DNA of 64,000 bases from Kuschelorhynchus macadamiae (Eukaryota; Arthropoda; Insecta; Coleoptera; Curculionidae). Each line of letters starts with the position of its first letter. Position 1 is the first letter of the stretch. The stretch is from the NCBI GenBank assembly GCA_030620095.1, contig JAUTXW010003840.1, positions 558,001 through 622,000 on the forward strand. The letters are read 5' to 3'. The position numbers and the translations under genes are program-made. The notes below the pieces were generated by a model, which saw only the letters and a program-made list of their open reading frames with translations, was not told the DNA's origin and did no database searches. Positions 1 to 11,257 of the stretch are shown here, piece by piece.

Positions 1-673
1 TTCTGATTAATAATATGTGTGTGTTTGTTTCATGTTATGTATTAGGAAAAATGTGTATCGGCAAGGTTTTGTCAATTTTTTCTGAAACAAAAAGCAAAAA
101 TACGGCTTGTTATGCGGTTTCGTGTAGCTAATAAGATATACTTTAATACTAATATTTAATAAATACAACTTTCTATTTAAAATCTTTGAGAAAATTTAAG
201 AAAAAGTTCACATTTTAAAGAAAAAATTAAACTTATCCCATTTTGTGATAAATTAAAAATTTGATTTTAAATTTGATTAAAATCCATTGAAAACCCCATT
301 TTGTTTAATATTTTAATAATTTGTTAAACAAAATTTCATCGGTATCGGGAAACGACCGCCTTATTGAATTTTGAAAAAGCGCTTCCTGGTCCGCCATTTT
401 GAAAAAAAATATAACTTGTGATATGTCATTGAAAAGGTAATTCTAAGCTCTATCAAACTATGTAAAATAATATACAGGGTTCCATTTGAAATTCTTAACT
501 TGGTTCTGATATCGGAAAAACTGGCAGTAATATTCAATTGTTTTTTCATGAAAAATATGTGTCTTAATACCATATTTCGTTAACCCAAATATAAATATCC
601 TAACCTAAAAAGCAAATGAATGGCATCGTGTAAAACGATATCGTTGACACCCGGTATATATATATATGTATAT
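1..673. other. AT-rich intergenic sequence, no gene seen
   Basis: No coding frame with recognisable protein character on either strand. A short TA-rich tract lies at about 655-675, directly against the left end of the mariner-like element that follows. Confidence 0.6.
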
Positions 674-1102
674 AGGGTGTTTCTTAATTGAGTATCAATA
701 TTTAAGGAGGTGATTTTTGGGTCCATTTTAAGAAGAAAACTTCATATAAACATATGTCTTAAACGGTGTAAATTTTGAGATACAGGGTGTTAAACTTTCA
801 ATAATTTCATAATTTTTCGATAATATCTCGAATACCACTCTAATTATTGTAATGAAATTAAGTGAGGGTACTATGCATCTAGTGGAATTTTTTTATGTAG
901 AATTTTTTTTAATTTCTACCAGTGGCGTCCGTACGGAATTCGACCTGCATATTTTCCCAGACATTGATGGTACGCCACTGATTTTTTTTTAAATAAAAAT
1001 TATTTTTGAAATTCCCATTCATTTTTGAGCAAGTTTGATCCCTTGGTAATTTTGTGTTGGACGCACGGTTTTCGATTTAAAAAATAAAAACCGTTTCTCT
1101 GC
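674..1102 (+). repeat. Left terminal inverted repeat of the first mariner-like element
   Basis: Matches the reverse complement of 2549-2980. It includes a block (about 921-981) around CAGTGGCGTCCGTACGG and GTACGCCACTG that is itself a short imperfect palindrome inside each arm. Confidence 0.85.
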
Positions 1103-1378
1103 ATGGTCCAAACAATACTGTTCATAAGACGGATATCACCATGCATGCAGAGGAATATTATTGTATTACACTCGAGAAATCAAATCTTGTCGAAAATAAA
1201 TACTAAAAGTTTTCAAAAACAAACAAATGAATCAATAAAAATGCTTTATTTTAGAAAAATCGGTGGCGTGAAAGTAATTACTATGTCCATTCTTATTAAA
1301 ATCAGAAATCGCTTTATCTTAAAATAATTAGGTTTTAACAAATTGACAGCACATTTTGTGAAACAAAATAAAAAAAAA

Positions 1379-2436
1379 TTAGATAAGTTGTTGAAAATGC
1401 CCACCACCTTGGAGAATACACGCTTCAGCCCTTTTCCTCATGTTGTCGCGAACTCTTTGAAGAATACCCTCGGTGTTTCTGATAATATCGCAAAAATCTC
1501 TTATACGACCCTTCAGCTCCTCTACAGTGTTTACTGGGGTGGGGTAAACTAAAGATTTAAGATGTCCCCATAGAAAAAAATCCAAACTATTTATGTCTGG
1601 GGACCTAGGGGGCCATGGTTGGGGTCCGCCACGACCTACCCATCTGTTGTTAAATGTGTGGTTCGAATATTCTTTGGCTTCAATACTAAAGTGCACCATC
1701 ATGCATGAACCACATTCTGTTTCTAATCAGAATTGGTATATCTTCTAACAATTTCGGGAAATCGTTCTCAAGAAACCGGCGATAATTATGGCCATTTAGT
1801 CTTTCTGGGAGGAAAAAAGGTCCAATTAGGTGATTTTCGATAATGACAGCCCAAACATTTACAGAGAATTGCTCTTGATGATGATGTTCTACAATGGAAG
1901 GTGGTTCTCGTCGGCCCAGATATGATTATCGTGAAAGTTTCTGATAGCGTTCCTGGAGAAGTTCGCTTCATCTGTGAACATTATTTCGCGATCAAATAAG
2001 GGATTACGCGCAATTTTTTCCAAATACCATTCACAAAAATTAACTCGGAAAGGAAGATCTCGGGAAGTAAGGCTTGCACTCGTTGAATGTGATATGGGTA
2101 TAAAAAAAATCATGTAGAATTCTCCAAACTAGGATGTGCAAAATATTTAGGTTAATTCCAATTTTCCTAGTGCTCAAGTTCAGGATTTTTATCTATGGAA
2201 TTTAATACTGCCTCTTCAATTTCTGGAGTTCTTACAGTCCGATGGGCCCCATTTAATTGATTATTTGGCTTGAATGTACCTGTTTCGGTCAACCTTCTAT
2301 GCATATTTGCAAATATTCGCCTAGCTTCCATTGAACTGCCATCAGCCAAACCATACATATAATGCATGTCTGCCAACTCTTCATTGGTAAACTCAACCAT
2401 TTCTTTTCTCAGATATATCAGATATTTAGAACACAA
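1379..2436 (-). pseudogene. Mariner-like transposase, frameshifted
   Basis: Transposase that would cut and paste the flanking inverted repeats. Three blocks in different minus-strand frames follow the order of the family. An N-terminal helix-turn-helix-type segment (about 2436-2167) has the motif FTNEELADMHYMYGLADG. A middle block (about 2113-1889) contains the first catalytic Asp in IMFTDEANF. A C-terminal block (1702-1379) has RSPDINSLDFFLWG, which carries the third catalytic acid. The stretch that should carry the second Asp is not readable in one frame. At least two frameshifts make it non-functional. Confidence 0.85.
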
Positions 2437-2548
2437 AATTAATTAAACCCGATAAGCAAATTTGATTTCTTGAATTTCAGTCAAAAAAAAATTTCCTTGC
2501 ATGCAATGGCGATTGGTGTTGTCATATTAGCGATATTGTTAAAACTCT

Positions 2549-2980
2549 GCAGAGAAACGGTTTTTATTTTTTTATAAACGAAAACCATGCGTTCAACTCA
2601 AAATTACCAAGAGATCAAACTTGCTCAAAAATGAATGGGAATTTCAAAAATAATTTTTATTTAAAAAAAAAATCAGTGGCGTACCATCAATGTCTGGGAA
2701 AATATGCAGGTCGGATTCCGTACGGACGCCACTGGTAGAAATTAAAAAAAATGTTCCACTCAAAAAATTCCACTAGATGCATAGTACCTCTATACCAAAT
2801 TGCATTACAATATCTAGAGTGGTATTCGAGATATTATCGAAAAATTATGAAATTATTGAACACCCTGTATCTCAAAATTTACACTGTTTAGGACATATGT
2901 TTATACGAAGTTTTCTTCTTAAAATGGACCCAAAAATCACCCTAAATATATATATACATATCAAAACACTTAACTGAAGA
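2549..2980 (-). repeat. Right terminal inverted repeat of the first mariner-like element
   Basis: Reverse complement of 674-1102. The outer end is a TA-rich run and aligns poorly with the left end beyond about 2945. Confidence 0.85.
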
Positions 2981-4031
2981 TTTTGAACTTGTAAAGATAA
3001 CGTTGGAAGGTAATTCCAATTTGCATGCTGTCTAAACCCAACAACCACCCATTTTTAATTGGCTCAAGCTGAAATAGCTTCCGTTCTAAATTTTGTAAAG
3101 TTTACTTAGTGTTTTTTTCAAAACGGGTTTGGACACAATATTATAAAGTTATAAGGAAAGATAAGTTGTATTTTTCTTTGCTACTTTAAAATTGTATTCT
3201 GATTTTTTTTTTTCTGTATTGCGAGTGTAGATTATTTTTTATAATTACTTTAGCTAAAACAATTGCCCTCTTTGAACTAGATTTTGTATTAATTTTTTTA
3301 TCTATAACGTACATTCTAACAAGAACTGTAGGGCAAGGAACTATTGTGTTTTATTAGTGTTCGGTTCATCCCTTTAATAACTTTAAAGCTAATCTGGACT
3401 GTTGATTAATTAATAAAAAAAAAGTTACTATAAAAAACATAATGAGGGAAAAAAAAAAGTTGCAAAAATTTGAACTTGTTTTTTTACAACTAATATTGAT
3501 GTTCAACCCAAATACTTTATTTAATCTGTCTTGCTTTGTGAAAAATAGCAATTAATTATTGTACAGAGGTACGTAATTGTCTATTAAATTCTCGGAAGGA
3601 AAAAATATCATTGGATAAGTTGCAATAAAATTCGTGAGAAGCCTACGGGGTGGTATACTAAGTGGACAAAACATGAAAATGTGAATAAGAGACGAAATAG
3701 TTTCACTGCTATTTTTTCCTGTCGAGTATACAAATTTGAAACTGATTGGCTTACTTTTTACACATTGTTTTGTTTTCTGACATTCCCCTTTTTATTTTTT
3801 ATCAAGTGTATGTAATTTTAAATCAATTTTATTGTTGAAATAAAAAGTATTATTTCAGATTTTGTGGGAGTTTTATTTATCACATAAGTATTACAATAGG
3901 ATTGTACATAATATCACAATACACATTATTTTCTTAGAAAATACTGATGGAAAAATAAATATATACAAAGGATATTACCGGAGAGACACATACATAGATT
4001 AGATAAAATACCATCAAACCTATATACAGAA
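2981..4031. other. AT-rich intergenic sequence, no gene seen
   Basis: Long A and T runs and no frame with protein-like composition. The minus-strand open stretch at 3366-3551 is low-complexity and not credible as a gene. Confidence 0.6.
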
Positions 4032-4488
4032 ACTAGAGCCAGTGGCGGCTCATGCATAAGAGCAAATTAACACTTGCTTGCCTCGAAAACAAGAAAAACG
4101 CCCTTCAATTGTGTTGTTATTTAAGTTTTAGATATTTTGTTCAAAAATCCAGCACTAGACGATGTGGCGCCATCGCCTGGATTTATTTACTAAAATGTGC
4201 CCAGTATAGATGAGATATAACTATGTTCCCTTCTCTCTCTATCTTTCTAACTAAATTGGCCTAAACATTGCCCTTTCTATTTCTTGTGATGAGATATTTT
4301 TGTTTTAATGGCGTTAGCATTGTCGGAATTTAATTTCAGGGTGTCACAGTAGTGCTAAGTTGCAGCATGTGGATTTCTAAAAGTTTTGATGTTGTTTTAT
4401 TTACAATATGACATTAAGTCAAGTAAAATCATATGCTCCGAATGCCAACAATGCAGAGAGGAGCCTCAAACATCGAAGATTGGATTGG

Positions 4489-4990
4489 AACAGACTGTGT
4501 TTGAACGCTGGTAAAACCCAGTCAATCAGTTCCACTTTGAGTAAAGGTAAAAATGATTATAGATTTTTGGTGGATTGTTACAAGGAAGTGAATTTTCTGG
4601 GAGTAACTCTAGATACTGTGCTATCATAGAAAAACCATGTGATGCATCTTGGTAGGAAACTATCAAAGTCCACTTATTTGATCAGGAACCTGACTAAGTG
4701 TGTATCAAATGGTTTTAGTCCCCTTCACAAAGAAAAGGCATCTGGAAAGACTTCGACCACCTCTTTGATGGGGACAGGTGATACCATTTTCAGCTGAAGT
4801 GAAATATTTGGAAATTATCCTGGATAAAACGTTGAACTGGAATACTTAACTGAATAAAATAATTCAGAAAGCTAAACTATCCCTGTGGACCTGCCGAAAA
4901 ATCTGCGAGAGGTTATGGGGTATATTACACAGCAATATTGGCTGTACCTAACAATCATAAGACCAGTGATAACTTATAGTTTCTTGATGA
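4489..4990 (+). pseudogene. LINE reverse transcriptase relic, copy A of a duplicated chimera
   Basis: Translating 4489-4740 gives the C-terminal side of a Jockey-type reverse transcriptase (NRLCLNAGKTQSIS, then VNFLGVTLDT), interrupted by TAG at 4627. From about 4775 a different LINE fragment starts (FSAEVKYLEIILDKTLNW). The same junction between the two fragments occurs at 7179-7640, so the fusion predates a local duplication. Not functional. Confidence 0.8.
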
Positions 4991-7090
4991 TGGGTTTCTC
5001 AACTTAGATGAGATGTCATTATTTATAGATGTTTTTGTGAATGCCTTCACTACCTCGTTTCCTGAAAAAAAATATAAAACCAACAACAGAAAAAAAGATC
5101 AGTGTTCCTGGTTCAATCAAGATCTAAGGCAGTTTAGAGAATGGGTGGGTTTTTTTAATGACATGTATAAATCGAATCCCACAGAGCAGCTTCGCCAAAT
5201 ACGTAATTCCTTCAGGAAGGCCCTAAGGGAGGCTAAAATAAAACACAAAGATACCCATATAAATAGAGTAAACAATCCTTCAAAGGGAATGTGGAATATA
5301 ATTAAAGGGGATTCTAATATCAGGGGGGGCTGCAAGAACAAAAAGATAGTATCATTTCACCCCACAGTTTTAACGAATACTTTGTAAATATTGCCCAGGA
5401 TTTACTAGGGGGGATTCAGGGGAGGGGTTATCAAGGTCCTGTTATGGATGAAATAACGGGACCTGGGTTCACTTTTCGACCTGTTTCATACATCGAGGTC
5501 CGAGGTATAATTAAAAATCTAAAAAATAAAACTAGTCAAGATATGTATCAGTTAGGGGTTCCTCTTTTAAAACTTATTAGGGAAATAGTACTATATCGAC
5601 TAACGAAAATCATAAACCTTAGTATCCAGGTGGGGTATTTTCCAAAAGCACGTAAGCATGCCTTAGTGGTGCCCATCTACAAGAATAAGGGTGATAGAAA
5701 TGACTTAGGGAATTATAGGCCCATATCACTACTGCCAGTCTTGTCAAAGGTTTTCGGGAAGTGCATGGCGGCCCAAATACTCCAATATTTTGAAGGTAAC
5801 GAATTATTTACTGCTGCACAACATGGCAGGCCACAGCACTGTCACAAGTCTGATTGAATTCGTAACTTCTGTACTGGAAGCCTTCGAGAATCTTGAGTAT
5901 GTAAGCACCATCTTTTGCGACCTTAGCAAGGCATTTGATTGTGTCTCGCATGATCTCCTCATAAATAAACTTTGATACAATCAGCCTTCAGCTTATGAGA
6001 TCCTACTTGACTGGTAGGCTGCAAAGTGCAAGGGTAGGGGGGGAGTTGTCAGAGAGCAGAGGATTATCAGTTGGTGTTCCACAAGGCTCTATATTAGGAC
6101 CTCTTTTGTTCTTAATATATATGAATGATCTACCTCAGAGCAACAACACTGCTGATTTTAATCTGTTTGCTGATGATACCACCATAAGCCTTCGCTTCAA
6201 AAATAGTCAGGAGATTGCTGAAGGAAAGAGTGAGGCACAGGCTGGTGCTAAACCTGGTTTAGTAACAATCACCTTGTTTTTAATGAGACCAAAACAAGTC
6301 ATATGGTGTTTTCCCTGAGAGTGAAGTGAGGATGGATGAGTCGGTGCGGTTTTTAGGCTTTACCTTGGATCCACAGTTAAAGTGGGATTTGCACATTGAT
6401 CAGCTTGCAAAAAGATTGAGTAAGAATTTATTTCTCCTAAGGAATTTAGTTGGGTCCGTTTCTGGGGATCTTCTGAGGACTGCATACTTTTGTCTCTGTC
6501 ATTCTCTCCTCTGTTATGGAATAATAGCGTGGGGCAGTGCTGCGGAGGCAGGCAGAATTTTTGCACTGCAGAGAAGGGCAATCAGAATTATTTCGAGTAT
6601 GGGTTATAGGGATGATTGTAGATCTAAATTTACTGAGCAAAAAATTCTAACTTTTCCTTGCTTTTTATTTTCGAAAAGCTTCTCTATGCTAAAACTAACA
6701 TATAAAAGTTCACCTTGAATGGTGACTTCCACTCTTATGATACACGAAATAAGGATGATATCAGTACTCCATTTTTCCGCCTTCAAAACGGGCCAAATTT
6801 TCTGGCCATAAAATATTTTAATACCCTCCCCAGGGCTGTCAGGGACCTCCCGCTGGAAAGGAAATTTAAAACCAGAGTGAAGGAGTTTTTACTGGCAGAG
6901 GCCTTTTACTCATTTGAGTTTACAGATGGTGACATGTTAGAGTGTTAGTATGTTTTTTTATTTATAAATGTTTTTATTTTACTATTTTACTGTTTTTACT
7001 ATTTTGACTGATTTTAATAACATTGTAGGTTAGTAACAGATATGATTGTAATTTTAAATGTGTGTATTTTTAGTTAAATATATTATTAAC
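4991..7090 (+). mobile_element. 5'-truncated Jockey-type LINE
   Basis: Non-LTR retrotransposon inserted between the two copies of the chimeric relic. It begins inside ORF2, upstream of the reverse transcriptase, contains the whole RT and C-terminal region in pieces (5013-6948), and ends in an AT-rich untranslated tail. Exact ends are not defined because no clean target duplication was found. Confidence 0.75.
5013..6948 (+). pseudogene. LINE ORF2 (reverse transcriptase), multiply frameshifted
   Basis: Target-primed reverse transcriptase of a Jockey-clade LINE. Blocks in order: linker after the endonuclease domain (5013-5387, with CSWFNQDLRQFREW); RT fingers (5444-5857, with GNYRPISLLPVLSKVFGK); palm with FCDLSKAFDCVSHD (5790-5975); palm with GVPQGSILGPLLFLIYMND and the catalytic LFADDT (5995-6210); thumb (6326-6718); and a C-terminal block with HSYDTRNK (6715-6948) ending in a normal stop. 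The frame changes at least five times, so it is dead. No endonuclease domain is present. Confidence 0.9.
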
Positions 7091-7178
7091 AATTTTATAA
7101 TTTTAAAGAGAGTTTTAAGATTTATTCAATTTGATTTGTTATTGTTGACTTATGTATGTTGTTGTAAACTGTGTCACT

Positions 7179-8610
7179 AACAGACTGTGTATGAATGCTG
7201 GCAAAACCCAGTCAATCAATTTCACTTTGAGTAAATTGCTCCACGGAAGTGATATAATAACTCTGAATACTGTGCTATCATGAAGAAACCATGTGATGCA
7301 TCTTGGTAAGAAACTATCAAAGTCCACTTATTTGATCAGGAACCTGACTAAGTGTGTATCAAATGGTTTTAGTCCCCTTCACAAAGAAAAGGAATCTGGA
7401 GGGACTTTGACCACCTTCCTTACGGGGCCAGGTGATACCATTTTCAGCTGAAGTGAAATATTTGGAAATCATCCTCGATAAAACGCTGAACTGGAATACT
7501 TAACTGAATAAAATAATTCAGAAAGCTAAACTGTCCCTGTGGACCTGCCGTAAAATCTGCGGGAGGTTATGGGGTATGAGAGCAATATTGGCTGTACTTA
7601 ACGGTCATAAGACCAATGATAGCCTATGGTCCTGTGGCCTGGTGGAGTAAGTGACAACAAAGTATTGCCCAAGCCTAGTTGAGTCGACTGCAAAGACAGG
7701 TTTGCTTGTCAATTACAGGAGCAATTCGCTTCACTCCAACCGTGGCCACGGAACTCCTTTTGAAAGTTCCACCACTCCACTGAAAGTTGTGAAAAACCAT
7801 TACTTGTTGGGAATGCCATTGGACCTGCTACCAAAAACTGTTAGTGTCCAACAACCCTACTCCGTGATCTTTCCAGGGAGAGAGGAATGGGATCAGAATA
7901 AATCTGATCTACTGAAAGGGGGGCTGTGTCTATTCACAGACTGCTTCAAAACCAATAAAGGTGTAGGAGCTGGAATACACGTGGTAAGGCCGAAGGTTGC
8001 TCTGTCAGTAAGCCTAGGCAATAACCTCTCAATATTCCAAGCAGAAGGTCATGCTATCAAATTGTGTGCTAGAATGTTGCAGGACCAACACATAAAACGA
8101 TAAAAATATTCTCAGATAGTCAAGGGCCCCTTAAGCACTTGAAGCAAGTCATTATACATCCAAAACAGTTTGGAAGTGCCAAAAGGACATGCAGGTTTGG
8201 AGGGAAATGAGTATGCAGACTTTCTAGGAAAGAAAGAAGCACAGACAAGACTTGTGGGACCTGAAACAGCTTTAGAAGTAGCCCACGAAACGGCCAAGCG
8301 CGCAATTTTGGACTTGGTTGAGGAAAAAGCTAATCTCTATTGGCTTGGGCAAAAGCATTTATCCCCCTTCCTATGAAGAAGAGGATAACAGAAAGTCTGT
8401 TAAATATGAACATACTCGTAATTAAGCTCAAAACAACAATAGGCCTATACACTGGTCATTGTGGTCTAAGACATCACAAGCACAGGTTGGGGCTTGAAGA
8501 CGAATCCGAGTGTCGCCTATCTATGGAGGATGACAAGACAGCCAGCTGTGCTGTGTGAAGGCCCGGCAACTGCCAGGATCAGGTTCTTTATATTCGGTAG
8601 AGATATTCTG
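7179..8610 (+). pseudogene. LINE ORF2 C-terminal relic with RNase H and zinc-finger tail (copy B)
   Basis: 7179-7640 repeats the chimera seen at 4489-4990, including the premature TAA in the NWNT region. Beyond it the frame runs into an RNase H domain: CLFTDCFKTNKGVGAG near 7927, FQAEGHAIKLCARM near 8035, then, after a frame change, GLEGNEYADFLGKK near 8197. A tail with YTGHCGLRHHKHRLGLEDE and spaced Cys/His follows (8440-8570), as in I/R1/Jockey-type ORF2 proteins. The first RNase H acid motif reads TDC where the family usually has TDG or TDA. Several frameshifts make it non-functional. Confidence 0.85.
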
Positions 8611-8739
8611 CTGAGTGTTTTAGTTTTAGTACTTTTGTATGTTTGTAAGAAATGTTTTTGGGTTGTTTTTTTTTATACTACATTGTCCTTTACTCATTTA
8701 TTGCTATTTTGACTTGTGTAAATGCAATTTTATTGAGTA

Positions 8740-9250
8740 CTGACATCAATAAAGATCTCTCTAACTATCTATTAAAGTCCAATACAAATCACAGTTTTTC
8801 ATTATTATACAAAGTTTTTAGAGAAGAACTCATTCAAACTGTAAGGTATCTTTACAAAGCAGGTCAAATAGGTTTCTTTTAAAAGATTTCAAATTTGAAA
8901 TTCTTTTAAGTTCAGTGGGCAGGTAATTGTATATGTTCAATGGCATAATAATCTTTTACAATGGCAGTCAGTTGATTTTAAAAAATCCTCTGAATGCCTA
9001 CACAACAGGAGCAATGTTTTTGTATCCAAGTAGTTCTTTAGGACTTGCAGTAAAACAGCTATTTAACTTACTGCTTATATATTCAATCTGCTTTGCCCAA
9101 TTAATGTGACAATCAACAAAAATACCCAAAAATTTTTCACCAATTTAGCATCTTTTAGTGATAAATAAAGGCGATCAAAGCAAGACGCATGGACTTTATA
9201 TTTAAGTATTGTGCTTAACAACTTACTGCAGCTACATACAAAAATTTTGT
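8740..9250 (-). pseudogene. Minus-strand LINE ORF2 C-terminal relic
   Basis: Reading the minus strand from about 9137 gives KFLGIFVDCHINWAKQIEYI, the end of the palm and start of the thumb of a LINE reverse transcriptase. After a stop and a frame change, about 8945-8835 gives YLPTELKRISNLKSFKRNLF, the usual C-terminal helix of such ORF2 proteins. It is opposite in strand to the LINEs before it and belongs to a different family. It lies inside the hAT-like boundaries. Confidence 0.7.
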
Positions 9251-9364
9251 AAAAAAAATGGATAAGTTATTTTTTGTAATCTTGTTAAAAAACTGGTGTA
9301 GTTTTTTTTTATTGAGACTTAAGATATCCACTATGCAACTGTGAACGCCGCCACTGACTAGAGC

Positions 9365-9778
9365 ATCGCAATGTTAGTAAGTTTCCAATTTTTCTGAACA
9401 TATTGTAATTTTTTATTTTAACTGGAACACAATAATTATTTTTAGTTCAAAGTATCTCTCTCATTTCTGCTGTTATTTACAAATCCAGCATTTTCAAAAA
9501 AATAAAGTTCAAAACTATCTATTTAACAACTAACAAAGTAACTGATAATGCTGAATTTAAAGGCTATTATTAATGTTGCCAGACTTTCCTGTAATTGAAA
9601 CAGAACACAGATTTCCATTATAAAAATAAATATAGTACCCTTATCGAAACCTATTTGTTCTCAGGGAAAATTTGGTAACATTGCCCTAGCTCTTAATTCA
9701 AATCTTATATATGAACATTTCATAGTTCCTGTTCATTATTTTAAAATGTCTATACATTTTAATATGTAGTCTTAGGTC
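9365..9778. other. Intergenic / 3' flank of PIGV, no gene seen
   Basis: AT-rich sequence downstream of the minus-strand PIGV stop codon. Nothing coding was recognised. Confidence 0.5.
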
Positions 9779-11257
9779 TTAGGTCCACGGTAGAAAATTA
9801 CAAAACAACATAGTCCCGGCAATAAAATAACTTACAAAGTATGTTCTTAAGAACAACTCCCTTAAACTATCCGTTCTGCTAGGCCACTTGAAGAGGTTCA
9901 TTTTTTCCGAACATGTCCAATAGAATACTGGACTAGCAGAGCAAAGAAACCGTGTAGATACTTGAATGTGTATGAAAAAAACACAAAGCAGGCTTAGAAC
10001 TAGAGCATGAACATAAAATACAGTCAATTTGGGCTGATATAAGTCTGTTTTACATATTTGCATTTTATTTTTTCCTGTTTTAATAGGATTTTCCATAAGG
10101 AAAATGTCGTAACTTTTTCTTTTGATTACATTGACATATATATGTTTTAAACAAGAGAAAATGAGGATGACGAGAATAGGTAGAGCCAGTAAGAAATTTG
10201 GTATTTGTTTCACTTGATAGTACCTCAAAAAACCTACATTCCAATAGTGATCTTGAACATAGGAGTAAGCCAAGGGCACAAAATTTCTGCACCATTTCTG
10301 ATTGTGTGTACTATAGCTTCCTGGTAACACAAACTTGTTCTTTTTCGCCTGGCTCATTATCTCTTTGGGAAGAGTCGGGGGAAAGGATTGACAAAATTTA
10401 GTGAAACAATAGTACTGATAAACAATGAAAGGCAGAAGGCAATCAACAAGAGTCATAAGTATGGCAAAACTATAACGTAACATATCATAAAGGCAGCCCC
10501 ATTCTATTTGGCATTTAAACTTTACATTTTTCTTACAAAGGCATATCAAAGCATAAAGTAAAAAGCCAATATTCAAAACACCATTTGAACGAGTTACCGT
10601 GCTCAGAGCAACGGGTAAAATTAAAAGTAAATCCTTAATACTGAATGCATTGTTTGGTTTAGAATACTTTTCATACAGCTGCAGACAATTTAGTATGCTT
10701 AAAAAGGTAAGATAACTAAAGAGAGACTCCGAGTATGGGGCACTAAAAAATACAGATGCAGGGTTGAAGCAAAACAGAATCGCACTGTCATAAGCAATTT
10801 TTTTATCAAAAATGATCTCTGTTAGACTGTAGAGAGTTAAAGCTGCCTGTTTAAACAAGTATATGTTGACTAAAATGGCTGTTACGAGCAGTATTGAATC
10901 CAGATACATCCGTCCAAGAATATCTGCTATAAAATCTCCCACAAATCCTATGAGGAAAGGATAAAGGGGGAAAAAAGCTAAAGTATTCTCGTAAGTGTAC
11001 CCGTATTTTGCAATGTGGATGAAGTATTGGGCGTCCCAACGCAAAAACCCTCCCAAAAAGTGGTCGATAACTTTGTCATATTCAGTCTTGTTCTCTGAAA
11101 TTGGATACATAAATACTTTGGCATCGTGGTCTGGAATGGCTTGGTTTGCTAAATACTGCAGGAATATAAGAAAGATCCTACTGGAAAACGCTAAACGGGA
11201 AATTTTTTCTTCGTTTTTCATGCTGGAGAGCTTAGATCGCTGGAGTCGTTTCTTCAA
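9779..11257 (-). CDS. PIGV: GPI mannosyltransferase 2 (PIG-V family)
   Basis: Adds the second mannose to the glycosylphosphatidylinositol anchor precursor, in the endoplasmic reticulum membrane, using dolichol-phosphate-mannose. The 492-residue single-exon protein is close to the family's usual length. It has an N-terminal hydrophobic segment, then IPDHDAKVF, the luminal signature FLRWDAQYFIHIAKYGYTYE (about residues 71-90), LAFFPLYPFLIGF, and many hydrophobic membrane spans to the C-terminus. The Asp of RWDAQ is the residue normally invariant in this family. The first Met is followed by a second at residue 13 (MKNEEKISRLAFSSR), which aligns better with the usual family start, so translation may begin at 11221. 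The gene is head-to-head with SDAD1, 2.8 kb apart. No damage is visible. Confidence 0.93.
   Translation of the reverse strand: MKKRLQRSKLSSMKNEEKISRLAFSSRIFLIFLQYLANQAIPDHDAKVFMYPISENKTEYDKVIDHFLGGFLRWDAQYFIHIAKYGYTYENTLAFFPLYPFLIGFVGDFIADILGRMYLDSILLVTAILVNIYLFKQAALTLYSLTEIIFDKKIAYDSAILFCFNPASVFFSAPYSESLFSYLTFLSILNCLQLYEKYSKPNNAFSIKDLLLILPVALSTVTRSNGVLNIGFLLYALICLCKKNVKFKCQIEWGCLYDMLRYSFAILMTLVDCLLPFIVYQYYCFTKFCQSFPPTLPKEIMSQAKKNKFVLPGSYSTHNQKWCRNFVPLAYSYVQDHYWNVGFLRYYQVKQIPNFLLALPILVILIFSCLKHIYVNVIKRKSYDIFLMENPIKTGKNKMQICKTDLYQPKLTVFYVHALVLSLLCVFFIHIQVSTRFLCSASPVFYWTCSEKMNLFKWPSRTDSLRELFLRTYFVSYFIAGTMLFCNFLPWT

Larger units (their letters stand above)
674..2980 (-). mobile_element. Tc1/mariner-superfamily element with ~430-bp inverted repeats
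   Basis: About 430 bp at 674-1102 reappears as its reverse complement at 2549-2980, with scattered mismatches. The inner edge is the GCAGAGAAACGG motif at 2549, mirrored by CCGTTTCTCTGC ending at 1102. The repeats enclose a broken transposase on the minus strand. The outermost ~20 bp are TA-rich and diverged, so exact ends and the expected TA duplication are uncertain. The inverted repeats are far longer than the roughly 30 bp of classical mariners, but resemble in style the second mariner-like element at 28.7-30.8 kb. Confidence 0.85.
4032..9364. mobile_element. hAT-like terminus pair with 8-bp target duplication enclosing nested LINEs
   Basis: The 8-mer ACTAGAGC occurs at 4032-4039, immediately before CAGTGGCGGC, and again at 9357-9364, immediately after GCCGCCACTG. 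An 8-bp target duplication with CAGTG-type inverted ends is the signature of hAT transposons. The interval is 5.3 kb and holds only LINE relics plus short unexplained flanks, with no hAT transposase. The simplest reading is a non-autonomous hAT element later filled by LINE insertions. The inverted match is only about 10 bp, so chance or a composite origin cannot be excluded. Confidence 0.55.

Noticed and set aside
4408..4629. A 73-residue protein starting at 4408
   Set aside because: Only the part from about 4489 is LINE-like, it ends at a premature TAG, and the frame continues in LINE homology after it.
10198..10401. Antisense and alternative frames inside PIGV
   Set aside because: Shadows of the PIGV coding frame without own features.
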